53,816 bases of DNA from Bacteroidota bacterium. GTDB taxonomy: Bacteria; Bacteroidota; Bacteroidia; Bacteroidales; Porphyromonadaceae. The DNA lies in the NCBI GenBank assembly GCA_023389855.1, contig JAEWDZ010000002.1:1-53816 (forward strand). Reading direction: 5' to 3'. The notes beneath the pieces were generated by a model. That model saw only the letters and a program-made list of their open reading frames with translations. It had not been told where the DNA came from and searched no databases. Made by a program: the position numbers and the translations under genes. Of the stretch, positions 39,529 to 49,877 are shown piece by piece; position 1 is the first letter of the stretch; each line of letters opens with the position of its first letter.

Positions 39529-41451
39529 CTAATTATTATTCTCGAGACATTGATAGAATTTCTCGATCTCTTCCTTGATGGATTGAGCGTCTATACGGCA
39601 ATAGGCTTTTTGCTTTTCCACGCTTCCATGAGGTATGAATTCATCTGGGATACCCAATCGCTTAAAATATCCTTTGTAGCCGATAGACAAAAGTTCTTCT
39701 CCTACTGCTGACCCAAAGCCCCCTGTGATGCACCCATCCTCGACAGTAAGGATAGCATCGTAGTTACCAGCTATTTCTGCTATAAGCGACTGATCAATGG
39801 GCTTGAGGAAGATCATGTCGTAATGTGAAGGTAGACGCTTATTTTCGGCTGATAGCAGATCTAGTGCTTTTGTCACTTCAGTGCCAATAGCTCCGATAGA
39901 GAGTACTGCTACGCGGCTTGTGCCTTGGGTTAGTAGACGTCCCTTGCCTATAGGAAGTATTTGAGGTTCGCAATGCCAATCAACTAAGCTTCCTTTGCCT
40001 CTGGGATACCGTATGGCCATGGGCCCTTCCTGTCCCTTGTAGGCTGTGTACATAAGATGGCGAAGATAATGTTCGTTGAGGGGAGCTGCGATAATAAGGT
40101 TGGGAATAATTCGTAGATAAGAAAGATCAAAACTTCCTTGATGTGTGTGTCCATCTTCACCGACGAGTCCGGCTCGATCGAGGCAGAGAATGACGTGATA
40201 ACCGCCAAGGACCATATCGTGGATTATTTGGTCATAACTACGTTGGGCAAATGACGAATATATATTGCAAAAAGGTATCAGCCCCTCTTTGGCGAGCCCT
40301 GCAGAAAATGTGACTGCGTGCGACTCGGCAATACCTACATCATAGGCCCTATCAGGCATGGCTTGAAAAAGCATATTCATTGAGCATCCCGTGGGCATTG
40401 CCGGTGTTACGCCGACTATTCTAGGATCGCTCTGTGCCAATTCTACCAGCGTTTTGCCAAAAACATCCTGAAATTTAGGAGGCTCATTTTCATTTTTAGA
40501 TACTTTTCGTTCACCCGTTTGTACATCAAAACAGCCTGGAGCATGCCATACAATAGGATCCTTTTCTGCAGGGGCATATCCCTTTCCTTTAATGGTTCGG
40601 ATATGCAGAAGTTTAGGTCCCTTCAGATCTTTTATTTTTCGTAGGATAGATACTAACCGCAAGATGTCGTTTCCATCGATAGGACCAAAATATCGGATGC
40701 TTAAGCCCTCAAAAAAGTTTGTCCCATTGTGAGCAATGGCACTTTTTATACTGTTATTTACACGTTGAATTGAATGTTTCTTTTTCTCATCGACGATATT
40801 TAATTTACGACATAAGCGGTACAAATCGTAGCGTATTGTATTGTATGTCTTGCTTGTATTAATATCGACCAAATAATGATTCAGTCCTCCGACATTATTA
40901 TCAATGGACATATTATTGTCGTTGAGGATGATGAGCATATTATTGGGGAACGACGAAGCGTTATTAAGGCCTTCGAAAGCGAGACCACCGCTCATGGCGC
41001 CATCACCGATAACAGCGATAATTTGTCTATTCTCTTCTTTTTTCTCTGAAGCCACTGCCATGCCCAGGGCAGCACTTATTGAATTAGAGGCATGTCCTGC
41101 GGGAAAAGTGTCGTATTCACTTTCTTTCGGGGATGGAAAGCCAGCTATGCCCCCCCATTTTCTTAGGGTACTAAAGGTATCCTTACGACTCGTCAATATT
41201 TTATGAATATAGGCTTGGTGTCCCACATCCCATACGATACGATCGTATGGGGTTTTAAAAACATAATGTAGAGCTACGTTTAGTTCTACAGCTCCAAGAC
41301 TTGAGCCTAAATGACCTGGATTTGTACTTAGGTCATTGAGCAGGAATTGGCGTAGTTCCGAGCAGAGTTGTGGCAGATGCTCTGCAGAGAGAGTTCGTAA
41401 GTCCTGTGGATTGCTAATACGATTGAGTAAGGAATATTTTTCTTTGTGCAT
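39529..41451 (-). CDS. dxs: 1-deoxy-D-xylulose-5-phosphate synthase
   Basis: The 640-residue thiamine-diphosphate enzyme makes DXP from pyruvate and glyceraldehyde 3-phosphate, the first step of the MEP pathway. Visible are WDVGHQAYIHKILTSRKDTF (about 75-94), the thiamine motif GDGAMSGGLAFEGLNNA (about 148-164) ending in NDNNMSID, DVGIAESHAVTFSAGLA (about 371-387) and VGEDGHTHQGSFDLSYLR (about 429-446). ispH of the same pathway is in this window. It lies between hisS and trkA with gaps under 20 bases. Confidence 0.95.
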   Translation of the reverse strand: MHKEKYSLLNRISNPQDLRTLSAEHLPQLCSELRQFLLNDLSTNPGHLGSSLGAVELNVALHYVFKTPYDRIVWDVGHQAYIHKILTSRKDTFSTLRKWGGIAGFPSPKESEYDTFPAGHASNSISAALGMAVASEKKEENRQIIAVIGDGAMSGGLAFEGLNNASSFPNNMLIILNDNNMSIDNNVGGLNHYLVDINTSKTYNTIRYDLYRLCRKLNIVDEKKKHSIQRVNNSIKSAIAHNGTNFFEGLSIRYFGPIDGNDILRLVSILRKIKDLKGPKLLHIRTIKGKGYAPAEKDPIVWHAPGCFDVQTGERKVSKNENEPPKFQDVFGKTLVELAQSDPRIVGVTPAMPTGCSMNMLFQAMPDRAYDVGIAESHAVTFSAGLAKEGLIPFCNIYSSFAQRSYDQIIHDMVLGGYHVILCLDRAGLVGEDGHTHQGSFDLSYLRIIPNLIIAAPLNEHYLRHLMYTAYKGQEGPMAIRYPRGKGSLVDWHCEPQILPIGKGRLLTQGTSRVAVLSIGAIGTEVTKALDLLSAENKRLPSHYDMIFLKPIDQSLIAEIAGNYDAILTVEDGCITGGFGSAVGEELLSIGYKGYFKRLGIPDEFIPHGSVEKQKAYCRIDAQSIKEEIEKFYQCLENNN

Positions 41452-41468
41452 AGCAAGAAGTAAATACC

Positions 41469-42827
41469 TCAGTCAAACTCTTTGAAAAGCTCGGAGTAAG
41501 TAATTGTTTTTTGTTCTCCGCTTTTCATGTTTTTAAGTGTAATCTTTTTAGTGGTAATTTCATCACTTCCCGCGATAGCTACATAGGGTATATTAAGTGC
41601 ATCGGCATAGGCAAATTGTTTTTTTATTTTTGCCGCATTGGGAAAAAGCAGCACATTATGCCCCTTTTCTCTGAGTGTCCTAATAATAGGAAGTAATGAC
41701 ATAGCCTCTGTAGTCCCAAAATTGACAAATAGGATCTCAGTTGTGGAGGATAATTCCTTTGGGAAAAGATCCTGTTGCTCTAAAACATCGTATATACGGT
41801 CCGCACCAAAGGAGATGCCTACACCCGATACACCTTCCAATCCAAATATTCCTGTAAGATTATCGTAGCGTCCGCCACCACTAATACTGCCAATTTTTAC
41901 ATCTTTAGCTTTAATTTCCATGATCGTGCCTGTATAGTAACTTAAACCACGAGCTAAGGAGGCGTCAAAGATAATTTGCATAGAGAGATCTGATGGTAAG
42001 TAGTGTAGGACTTCCCGAAGTTCTTCGACGCCTACATGTCCTATCTCACTTTGGCTGAGTAGTCCTTCTATACGATTGATATACTGGTCATTTGTCTCTT
42101 CCTTGCAATTTAAGAACGGAGTAAACTTTTCAAGCTGAGCACTAGTAAAGTCTTTTTCTTGCAGTTCCTTTATAACGCCATCAAGCCCAACTTTATCGAG
42201 TTTATCCATAGCGATGGTTAAATCAATGAGTCGATTAGGAGTGCCAATTGTTTCCGCTATACCAGCAAGAATTTTCCTATTGTTGATATGCATTTGTACA
42301 GAAACTCCCAATCTTCTGAATATTTCTGCTGCCATCTCTATTAATTCTGCCTCTAACAGAAGAGATTCGCTGCCTATGGCATCGGCATCGCATTGATAAA
42401 ACTCTCTATAGCGACCTTTTTGGGGTTTGTCTGCACGCCATACGGGTTGAATCTGAAAGCGCTTGAACGGAAAAGTTATGTCATTGCGGTGCTGTACGAC
42501 ATATCTTGCAAAAGGTACTGTAAGATCGTAGCGAAGTCCTTTTTCTGCAATATATTTTGATGTTTCGGATGATTTTTTTTCTTTTAATAATTCATCAGGA
42601 AGATCGGACAAAAAGTTTCCAGAATTTAGAATCCTGAAAATAAGGCGATCTCCCTCCTCTCCATACTTTCCCATGAGTGTTGTGAGTAACTCTTGAGCTG
42701 GAGTTTGGATTTCGGCATAGCCATATTTCCTGAATACCGTTTTAATTGTATCAAAAATATAGTTCCTTCGTTGCATCTCTTGGGGACCGAAATCTCTTGT
42801 TCCCTTGGGTATGGCTGGTTTGTTCAT
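41469..42827 (-). CDS. hisS: Histidyl-tRNA synthetase
   Basis: The 452-residue class II synthetase begins with PAIPKGTRDFGPQEMQRRNY. Motif 2 is FQIQPVWRADKPQKGRYREF (about 121-140), followed by YQCDADAIG; the histidine-specific motifs ARGLSYYTGTI (about 291-301) and GGGRYDNLTGIFG (about 317-329), and motif 3 GISFGADRIYD are present. An anticodon-binding domain fills about 355-450. Confidence 0.96.
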   Translation of the reverse strand: MNKPAIPKGTRDFGPQEMQRRNYIFDTIKTVFRKYGYAEIQTPAQELLTTLMGKYGEEGDRLIFRILNSGNFLSDLPDELLKEKKSSETSKYIAEKGLRYDLTVPFARYVVQHRNDITFPFKRFQIQPVWRADKPQKGRYREFYQCDADAIGSESLLLEAELIEMAAEIFRRLGVSVQMHINNRKILAGIAETIGTPNRLIDLTIAMDKLDKVGLDGVIKELQEKDFTSAQLEKFTPFLNCKEETNDQYINRIEGLLSQSEIGHVGVEELREVLHYLPSDLSMQIIFDASLARGLSYYTGTIMEIKAKDVKIGSISGGGRYDNLTGIFGLEGVSGVGISFGADRIYDVLEQQDLFPKELSSTTEILFVNFGTTEAMSLLPIIRTLREKGHNVLLFPNAAKIKKQFAYADALNIPYVAIAGSDEITTKKITLKNMKSGEQKTITYSELFKEFD

Positions 42828-42856
42828 GATTCTTAATATTCGTACAATAGGATCTG

Positions 42857-43369
42857 CTAAGAGAGTTTTTTCTTAAAGTAATCGATGCGATCGTAGATGG
42901 TTAGTACCGTTTTATACTGGTTCTTATCATCCGTGGGGAATACTTCTTGACTAAGTGCTCGCCACTCGGTAAAATCTACTTCTGGGAAAAATGTGTCTGC
43001 CATTGGGAAAGAAGCTTCAACGCGGGTAAGATAAAGACGATCTGCGTAGGGCAGTGCTGTTTCGTAGAGCTTTGCTCCTCCGATAATAAACACTTCTTCC
43101 TCTTCCTTTACGGCATTTATTGCTGTTTGAAGCGAGGAATATATCTCTATACCTTCTCCTGAAGGCATAGAGGTACTTACGACGATGTTCCGTCTATTGG
43201 GCAAGGATCCTTGGGGTAACGAGAGGTAGGTATTGCGCCCCATTATGATGGTGTGCCCTATAGTTGTTTCTTTAAATCTTTTCAGATCTCCGGGTAGATG
43301 CCAAAGCAAACCGTTATTGATACCTATGGAGCCATCAGATGCTACAGCTACTATGATCGATATTTTCAT
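42857..43369 (-). CDS. folA: Dihydrofolate reductase
   Basis: The 170-residue enzyme reduces dihydrofolate using NADPH. It shows IIVAVASDGSIGINNGLLWH at the N-terminus, the acidic catalytic D28 in LPGDLKRFKETT, IMGRNTYLSLP and EEVFIIGGAKLYETAL. It lies 46 bases after thyA, whose reaction generates dihydrofolate, so the two form one functional unit. Confidence 0.95.
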   Translation of the reverse strand: MKISIIVAVASDGSIGINNGLLWHLPGDLKRFKETTIGHTIIMGRNTYLSLPQGSLPNRRNIVVSTSMPSGEGIEIYSSLQTAINAVKEEEEVFIIGGAKLYETALPYADRLYLTRVEASFPMADTFFPEVDFTEWRALSQEVFPTDDKNQYKTVLTIYDRIDYFKKKLS

Positions 43370-43415
43370 TTAACCTATTCTATATAAGAATTTATGGATG
43401 GAAAAGGAAAACCGT

Positions 43416-44210
43416 TTATACGGATACGGTCGCTTTTATATGAGGGTGCGGATCATAGCCTTCGATTTGAAAATGCTCGTAAGTAAAGTCTTCAATGGCT
43501 GTGACGTTTCCCAAAATATTCAGGGTCGGTAAAGATTTTGTCTCCCTCGTAAGTTGCAAGTGTGCTTGCTCGATATGGTTCAGGTAAAGGTGAGCGTCGC
43601 CAAGCGTATGAATGAAGTCTCCAACTTCCAAGTTAGTAACCTTGGCTATCATAGCGAGGAGTAGTGCGTAGCTGGCAATATTAAAAGGGACTCCTAGAAA
43701 TACGTCTGCCGATCGCTGATACAACTGCAATGAAAGTTTGCCATCAGCGACGTAAAACTGCATTAAACAATGGCATGGAGCCAATTTCATTTCTGGTATT
43801 TGTGCCACATTCCATGCGCTTACCATCATTCTTCTGCTGTTAGGATCTTCGCGTAACTGACTTATAACTTGCTTTATCTGGTCTATGCTTCCCCCTTTAT
43901 AATCCGGCCAGGATCGCCACTGTTTACCATAGATAGGCCCCAGCTCACCTTCAGGCGAGGCCCACTCATCCCAGATAGATACACCATGATCATTGAGATA
44001 AGCGATATTTGTATCTCCACGCAGAAACCAAAGCAGTTCATATATGATGCTCTTGATGTGGAGTTTTTTTGTCGTAAGTAAAGGAAAGCCTTCACTAAGG
44101 GGAAAACGCATTTGATGTCCAAATATACTTTTGGTTCCTGTACCAGTACGGTCCCCTTTTACGATTCCTTCTCTGAGAATCCTATCCAATAAGTCGAGAT
44201 ATTGTTTCAT
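43416..44210 (-). CDS. thyA: Thymidylate synthase
   Basis: The 264-residue enzyme methylates dUMP to dTMP. The catalytic cysteine is C146 in LAPCHCLMQFYV, with RSADVFLGVPFNIASYALL and the GDAHLYLNHIEQ motif (about 209-220) following; the length equals that of the classical bacterial enzyme. It is the first gene of a six-gene minus-strand run, thyA-folA-hisS-dxs-trkA-trkH, with its own -7 element just upstream. Confidence 0.97.
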   Translation of the reverse strand: MKQYLDLLDRILREGIVKGDRTGTGTKSIFGHQMRFPLSEGFPLLTTKKLHIKSIIYELLWFLRGDTNIAYLNDHGVSIWDEWASPEGELGPIYGKQWRSWPDYKGGSIDQIKQVISQLREDPNSRRMMVSAWNVAQIPEMKLAPCHCLMQFYVADGKLSLQLYQRSADVFLGVPFNIASYALLLAMIAKVTNLEVGDFIHTLGDAHLYLNHIEQAHLQLTRETKSLPTLNILGNVTAIEDFTYEHFQIEGYDPHPHIKATVSV

Positions 44211-44218
44211 ACCTACTG

Positions 44219-44226
44219 CAAAGGTA
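44219..44226 (-). promoter_or_regulatory. Bacteroidota -7 element for the thyA operon
   Basis: TACCTTTG on the minus strand, 8 bases before the thyA start, implying a very short or near-leaderless message. Confidence 0.6.
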
Positions 44227-44385
44227 TAAAAAAAAAGAGACTAATCAAAGGATTATAAGACTTTTGTCAAAAGCCTAGAGTACAATTCAGAAGTAATTAT
44301 TTTTGAAGACAGAAACTAGTTAAATGATATTCGTTTTTATGGAATTCTGGAAAAATGTATTTGACCGAGGAGTTGATACAGCATC

Positions 44386-44416
44386 TTGCAAAAATCAAAT
44401 TGTTGTCGTAACTTTG
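44386..44416 (+). promoter_or_regulatory. Promoter of the type IX cargo gene: TTG, 20-base gap, TAACTTTG
   Basis: TTG at 44386-44388 and TAACTTTG at 44409-44416 have the standard Bacteroidota spacing. The start codon is 55 bases further on. Confidence 0.7.
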
Positions 44417-44471
44417 CGAGGGCAAAAAGCCAATATAACATTTAACCCTTCTGATTAATTTACTAACAACT

Positions 44472-47375
44472 ATGATGAAAAGACAATTCTTATGTGATTG
44501 TGGCTTTCTCCTGCTGATGCTTGTTTTATCAGGAGTAAGTCCTCGGGTACAGTCTCAAGTACTTACTACTAAATCTTATGATAAAGAGGGTAGTCATAGT
44601 ACCCCTTTCTCGAACCTATTATTAGCGCAAAAGAAACGTTTAAATGCGATGCATTCCGATGCCCTTTCCCTTAGAAATGAAGAGAGCCAGGAATTGCTAA
44701 AGGATCCTTTTATGTATGAGTTTGATGGCAACAAGCCTTCTTCTTATGATGTTGTAGGGGCCACGATTGAAAAGCTGGAGGACAGGCGACGTTATAGTAG
44801 TGATACTGGCTTTGCTGTACAGTTGACGACGGAGGAGGAAGAAGGGTACATACGCCAAGAGATCCCCATGGGTAAGAATATAAATGTGGGAGATCTTTTG
44901 CAAGGAACTATTCATTACTATTCTGAGAAAACGCCTCATACGATTGCACCGCTTCGATTAGCTTGTCAATGGCTGGATGCAAATGGTTCAGAGATTATGA
45001 ACGCGGAAGAGAAAGCCCTGCTTCACAACGAAAAGCTCTTCTTTGGAAGAAATAAGGCTTGGGGTGAATTCTCTTTCCGTACAGTCGTTCCCGAAGGAGC
45101 TGCGAAATTTATCCTTGAAGTGCGTGTAATGCCAAAAGCTTTGGCTCGATTTGACGACTTTTCACTGATTCGTCTAGCAGACAAAGACAAGACTCCTTTT
45201 GTCAGTATCCTTCCTCAATACATGACCGTGGAAGGAGCATCTCAACAAACCAAAGAGATGGAAGTTGCTTTTCAAACAAATGAACTTGCTAATGAGCAAG
45301 AAATAACCTTTACAGGGCATGCGGGAGATCTAGCCATAGCGGAGTTTGCTTCCCTTGCCGAAAACACGACTAAGCGAGGAACCCTTCGTTTTACACCTAG
45401 CAAAAAAGGGGTGTTTACAATGGGAAAACCAGGAGCCTATAAAGTTACTCTTGCTGGAGCTCAGCAGAATGCCTCTCTATTACTTACAGCCTATGTCGTG
45501 GATGCCAGCAATCCTCCAGTAGTGACGGTGAATGAAACACTGCCTATAAAGATAAATACGCAGAACGGAGTCCTGGCCTCAAAAACAATTTCTGTAGATG
45601 CCAGTGGAATCATAGAAAGTGTTACTGCAAAACTGGAGCAAGAAGAAACAGGAGCTTTCAGAATCAATACGGGTTTACTCTATTACAGTGCTTCTAAGGA
45701 CAAACTACTCAATAACCAGATTCGCATCGACTTTCAACCTACTGAAACTAAAACATATCACGCTACGCTGGTCCTTACCTCTCCATTGGCTCAAGAACTG
45801 CGTATTCCTATCGAAGGAAAAGTTCTTAGTGAGGATGATAAATGGATAGAAAAGTTTACTGCTAAGCAGAAGAATGACGCTCGTTTCCAAGGAGAAAAAT
45901 GGAGTAAATACAATAAATTTGATAAAGGCTATTGGCAATTAGATGGCAGCTGGATTAGTCAGGGGAAAATATCGATCAATCCTGGTGGCTACCTTCTTTA
46001 CGATGATTTTATATACGATGGTATCGAGACTTTGTCATTAGCTACAACTTCAGAAATTTGTGAAGTTCAATACTCGATAAATGGTGGTGCTAGCTGGACA
46101 AAAGCGGACAAAAAAGGAAAATCATATGAAATCGCTACGCATAGACCCACGCTTTTTAGAGTTCATAATACAGCATCTGAGGCTGTTGAAGTTTCTTCGA
46201 TAGAGCTCCTTTTAGCTCAAAAAGAAGACCGCATCTTTTTTGATGATATCGATGATGCACTTGTTTTTCCAGATCAAGAACCTCTCGCTCTATTAAATGA
46301 GGATTTTAATGCCCAACATCATACTCGAATATTGATGCTTGATGGATGGCAGAATATCATTTTCAGTGGCGATCGTGCTTTCAAGGGTTGGGAGCAAAAA
46401 GATAAGGATGGAAACAAAGAAGAAGATTGCGCACAGATCAGTTTCTACTCTTATTCGGGAGAGGATAAATCTCCCTACGAGAGTTCGATCATATCCCCTT
46501 GGCTTTCTTATAAGCAATCAAAATCTAAAATTTTGACTTTCCGTCTACGTTATGAGTTGCCTACCGAAGGCGGTCAGGAGACTTTCAGCGTTTTTATTCT
46601 TACGAAGAAAGAAGGCGTATATAATGCACAGCCTATCGATCTTACCCGGCATATTGCTGTGAAGAATGAGGTAATGGATGCCACTTGGTATGACTATTCC
46701 ATTGATCTTTCCAAGTCGGAGGAGGTGCAAATAGATGATATCTTTGCCGTTGTTTTCTCTTTTCATAGCCCTGTAGGTGGTAAAGAGTCTACTTTGTCAT
46801 TTATGATTGATGATGTAAGTTATGGAAGGACTGATTTACCCGTATTGAATGTAGACAAGACTCTCCTCAACTTTGAGTTTAAACCTAAAGTAGAAGCCCA
46901 GCCACAGACTATCAATGTAACTTCTGAGCGTGCAACTGCCCCGATTACCGTCTTGCTACATGCACCTCATGGAAGCAGCCATTTTGTTGTATCTCCTCAA
47001 AAGTTGCCTACCCAAGGTGGAAGCATTGTTGTTGGTTTCAAAAGTGATGTGGATAAGAGCGAAGCAGCCATGCTTCTCATTCAAACAAAAGGGGCAGTCG
47101 CTCAAGTCGTCAAATTACTAGCTCAAATTAAGAGTGCTGCTATAGAAGTGGAGAGCGGTATGAATATTGTCGTATTTCCTACTGTCGCTGAGGATGCTCT
47201 TCATGTACGAGGAGAATACAAGTCATTCGAATTGTTTGATGCTGAAGGTAAAAGAATTACTCAAGGTGAAGGAAGAGAATGCATCGATATTCAGCACCTT
47301 TCTTCTGGCAACTATTTCTTGCGACTAACGATCGAAAACAAAAAAGATCAAACAATATATTTCCATAAAAAATAA
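44472..47375 (+). CDS. Type IX secretion cargo with choice-of-anchor J-like domain and C-terminal sorting domain
   Basis: The 967-residue protein starts MMKRQFLCDCGFLLLMLVLS with a signal peptide cleaved near VQSQ. Several beta-sandwich segments fill about 85-590, a jelly-roll choice-of-anchor J-like region spans about 604-785 (NEDFNAQHHTRILMLDGWQN to SFMIDDVSYG), another beta domain about 795-885, and the type A sorting domain about 893-967 (VVFPTVAEDALHVRG, FELFDAEGKRITQG, HLSSGNYFLRL, then lysines). It should be exported to the cell surface or released. No catalytic domain is recognised, so adhesion or glycan binding is only a guess. It has its own promoter and terminator. Confidence 0.87.
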   Translation: MMKRQFLCDCGFLLLMLVLSGVSPRVQSQVLTTKSYDKEGSHSTPFSNLLLAQKKRLNAMHSDALSLRNEESQELLKDPFMYEFDGNKPSSYDVVGATIEKLEDRRRYSSDTGFAVQLTTEEEEGYIRQEIPMGKNINVGDLLQGTIHYYSEKTPHTIAPLRLACQWLDANGSEIMNAEEKALLHNEKLFFGRNKAWGEFSFRTVVPEGAAKFILEVRVMPKALARFDDFSLIRLADKDKTPFVSILPQYMTVEGASQQTKEMEVAFQTNELANEQEITFTGHAGDLAIAEFASLAENTTKRGTLRFTPSKKGVFTMGKPGAYKVTLAGAQQNASLLLTAYVVDASNPPVVTVNETLPIKINTQNGVLASKTISVDASGIIESVTAKLEQEETGAFRINTGLLYYSASKDKLLNNQIRIDFQPTETKTYHATLVLTSPLAQELRIPIEGKVLSEDDKWIEKFTAKQKNDARFQGEKWSKYNKFDKGYWQLDGSWISQGKISINPGGYLLYDDFIYDGIETLSLATTSEICEVQYSINGGASWTKADKKGKSYEIATHRPTLFRVHNTASEAVEVSSIELLLAQKEDRIFFDDIDDALVFPDQEPLALLNEDFNAQHHTRILMLDGWQNIIFSGDRAFKGWEQKDKDGNKEEDCAQISFYSYSGEDKSPYESSIISPWLSYKQSKSKILTFRLRYELPTEGGQETFSVFILTKKEGVYNAQPIDLTRHIAVKNEVMDATWYDYSIDLSKSEEVQIDDIFAVVFSFHSPVGGKESTLSFMIDDVSYGRTDLPVLNVDKTLLNFEFKPKVEAQPQTINVTSERATAPITVLLHAPHGSSHFVVSPQKLPTQGGSIVVGFKSDVDKSEAAMLLIQTKGAVAQVVKLLAQIKSAAIEVESGMNIVVFPTVAEDALHVRGEYKSFELFDAEGKRITQGEGRECIDIQHLSSGNYFLRLTIENKKDQTIYFHKK

Positions 47376-47406
47376 GCCACAATAATTATTCTGTTTACAT
47401 TGATAT

Positions 47407-47437
47407 GAGAGGGGAATACTCCCCCTCTCTTTTTTTA
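47407..47437 (+). terminator. Intrinsic terminator of the cargo gene
   Basis: GAGAGGGG (47407-47414) pairs with CCCCTCTC (47422-47429) and runs into a T tract. Confidence 0.88.
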
Positions 47438-47686
47438 TTTCCTTCATGCATAATAGATTGTGAGAGAGGTGAGAATAGTCTCTTTGTAGCGCCTTTATGC
47501 TAGTTCTGCTTGCGCAAGTTTGTATGTTACCTCTGAATCGTGCAACTATGTAGAAATTCTGAAATCCATTCGGATCGAGTTTTAAATGGATCGTGATTCA
47601 ATTTATTTTGAGTCCGATACCAAATTTTTTCGGATTCGGATCCAATATGCCTTTTTGTATCGAGGGCTTGTTTTTCAAAATTGCTG
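47438..47686. other. Non-coding stretch before the M3 peptidase gene
   Basis: No gene is supported in this part. A frame in phase with the peptidase opens at 47586 but precedes its promoter. The stretch includes possible repeat copy B. Confidence 0.5.
47601..47643 (-). repeat. Possible dispersed intergenic repeat, copy B
   Basis: Read on the minus strand it begins GGATCCGAATCCGAAAAA, close to the sequence at 9087-9104. Similarity continues loosely to ATCGG. Found by eye; may be chance. Confidence 0.25.
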
Positions 47687-47694
47687 TACCTTTG
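47687..47694 (+). promoter_or_regulatory. Bacteroidota -7 element for the M3 peptidase
   Basis: TACCTTTG, 23 bases before the ATG at 47718; it excludes the in-frame ATG at 47586 as the start. Confidence 0.65.
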
Positions 47695-47717
47695 TGGAAA
47701 CTATATTTCTATTTGTT

Positions 47718-49763
47718 ATGAGCAATGAATCATTATTAAAATCGCAATTTATAGCACCGGATACTCCATTCGAGAGTTTTCCTTTTGACGAAATAGACGA
47801 AAGTAAATATGCCGATTTGATAAAATACGCCATTGCAAAGCAGCGAGAGAGTATAAAAAAAATAAGCCAAAATACAGAACAGGCCACCTTTGAAAATACG
47901 ATACTCGCCCTTGAAAATGCTTCAGCAGATCTGGACGCTATTCTAGGTGCTTTCTATGCTAAGGAAGGAGCTGCCTCAAATGATTTATTGATGACGATAG
48001 ACGAAGAGATCTCTCCGCTTTTGAGTGAACTTGGCAGCGAAATACTGTTTGACGACCAATTGTTCAAACGCATACAAGAGGTGTACGACCAGAGAGATAC
48101 GCTACAACTGGATCTTGAAGATGACAGACTTTTGTATCGTACTTATCGCTACTTTTACAAAGGGGGAGCTACACTAGATAAGCCTACCAAGCAAATGTTG
48201 GCGGATGCGCGAAAACAGCTATCGCAAGCAACTCTCTCATTTGGCCAAAATATGCTTAAAGATGCTAAACTCTTCCGCTTCTTTCTGCCTCTGTCTACAC
48301 CATGGATAACCGCCTTACCTCAATCGATTCAGGCTACGGCACGCGAAAGGGCTTATAAAGAGCGTAAGGTAGAAGGATTTCTTTTCTCTCTCGATCCGCC
48401 CGAAACTTCGGCTATCATGAAATTTTGTCCTGATAGAAAAATAAGAGAAATATTTTTCCGGGCGAAAATGACTGTAGGGTATTGCAATAACTGCTACAAC
48501 AATGTCGAATGGGTGCGTAAAATTGCTAATCTACGACTTAAGATTGCGCAGATAATGGGGTATAAGAATTATGCTCAGTATGCTCTCCAAGATCGAATGC
48601 TCAAGACGCCTGAGCAGGTACTTTCATTTGTAGATAGCCTCAATAAAGCCTCTCGCCATAAAAGCCTCGATGAATTGGACGAAGCTGCACATCTGTCTGA
48701 GGTAGAGCAGAACAAACTAGCTCATTGGGATATTAATTTTGCTTTTGAGCTTTTACGCAAAGCGAAATATGACTTTTCCTCCGAAGAACTGAGACCTTAT
48801 TTCCCGCTATCAACTACGATAACAGGAGTTTTCGGATTGGCTTCGCGTCTTTATGATATTACATTTCTTCCCGAATCGAGTGTACAAGTCTATGCTCCCG
48901 ATATAAAGGTCTATCGTGTGGAAGACAAGAATACTTCGGAATATCTTGGGCTTATATACCTTGACTTTTTCCCCCGAGAAGGCAAACGTAGTGGTGCTTG
49001 GATGACCAATTTTAGAGAACAAAAGAAGGACCATCGACCTCACATTCTATTAGTAATGAATTTTACTCCTCCCGTTGGAGAGCGTGAAGCACTCCTTTCT
49101 GCCGATGAAGTCCATACCTTTTTGCACGAATTTGGCCATGCTTTGCATGGAATGCTTTCGCAAGGGAAGTACGCCTCGCTTTCAGGAACTAATGTAGTTC
49201 AAGATTTTGTAGAACTTCCCAGTCAAATCAATGAAAATTGGTTGCTCGAAAAAGAGTTCTTAAAAACATTTGCACACCACTATCAGACAGGAGAAGAACT
49301 GCCTGATGAAATCCTGCAAAAGTTTATTAGCACGGGTCAATTCGCTACTGGCTATGCGACGCAAAGGCAATTAGCCTTTTGTATCTTAGATATGGCTTTT
49401 CATACGATCGAAACGCCTCTTCCAGAAGATTTTGATCTTGAAACTTTCGAAGAACACTGCTTTAGTCAGACGCCTGGTTTTGGCAAACTTCCCTCTGGTT
49501 GCGTTATGAGCACGGCTTTTTCACATCTTTTCTCTGGAGGTTATGCAGCAGGCTACTACTCGTATAAGTGGAGTGAGGTACTCTCATGCGATGCCTATTC
49601 TTTTTTTACCGATCGAGGAATTTTTGACAAAAATACGGCGATGTCTTTTCGACAGCATATTCTAGAAAAAGGTGATAGCGAAGAGGCTATGCTGCTGTAT
49701 CAACGTTTTAGAGGTCGAGACCCTCAGATTGATGCGCTAATTAAACGAGATGGGCTCTACTAG
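47718..49763 (+). CDS. M3-family zinc metallopeptidase (oligopeptidase A / dipeptidyl carboxypeptidase type)
   Basis: The 681-residue peptidase starts MSNESLLKSQFIAPDTPFES. It has a long helical N-terminal half and the zinc site H470-E471-F-G-H474 in FLHEFGHALHGML, with the third ligand E499 in DFVELPSQINENW, and the M3 tail region HLFSGGYAAGYYSYKWSEVL. It degrades short peptides. No signal peptide is present, so it should be cytoplasmic. Dcp and OpdA types cannot be separated with certainty by eye. Confidence 0.9.
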   Translation: MSNESLLKSQFIAPDTPFESFPFDEIDESKYADLIKYAIAKQRESIKKISQNTEQATFENTILALENASADLDAILGAFYAKEGAASNDLLMTIDEEISPLLSELGSEILFDDQLFKRIQEVYDQRDTLQLDLEDDRLLYRTYRYFYKGGATLDKPTKQMLADARKQLSQATLSFGQNMLKDAKLFRFFLPLSTPWITALPQSIQATARERAYKERKVEGFLFSLDPPETSAIMKFCPDRKIREIFFRAKMTVGYCNNCYNNVEWVRKIANLRLKIAQIMGYKNYAQYALQDRMLKTPEQVLSFVDSLNKASRHKSLDELDEAAHLSEVEQNKLAHWDINFAFELLRKAKYDFSSEELRPYFPLSTTITGVFGLASRLYDITFLPESSVQVYAPDIKVYRVEDKNTSEYLGLIYLDFFPREGKRSGAWMTNFREQKKDHRPHILLVMNFTPPVGEREALLSADEVHTFLHEFGHALHGMLSQGKYASLSGTNVVQDFVELPSQINENWLLEKEFLKTFAHHYQTGEELPDEILQKFISTGQFATGYATQRQLAFCILDMAFHTIETPLPEDFDLETFEEHCFSQTPGFGKLPSGCVMSTAFSHLFSGGYAAGYYSYKWSEVLSCDAYSFFTDRGIFDKNTAMSFRQHILEKGDSEEAMLLYQRFRGRDPQIDALIKRDGLY

Positions 49764-49877
49764 AGTCCATAGATACAAGTAATACAGCTATTCTGTTTTT
49801 TTAATGAAAGAAAAGTGGGCTGTTACATTTTTATTCGTTACCTTAGTATTCGAAAGAAAGGATTATCGAATAAAATC

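Noticed and set aside
47586..47717. N-terminal 44-codon extension of the M3 peptidase
   Set aside because: The -7 element TACCTTTG is at 47687-47694, after the extension start, and the extension resembles no M3 protein.
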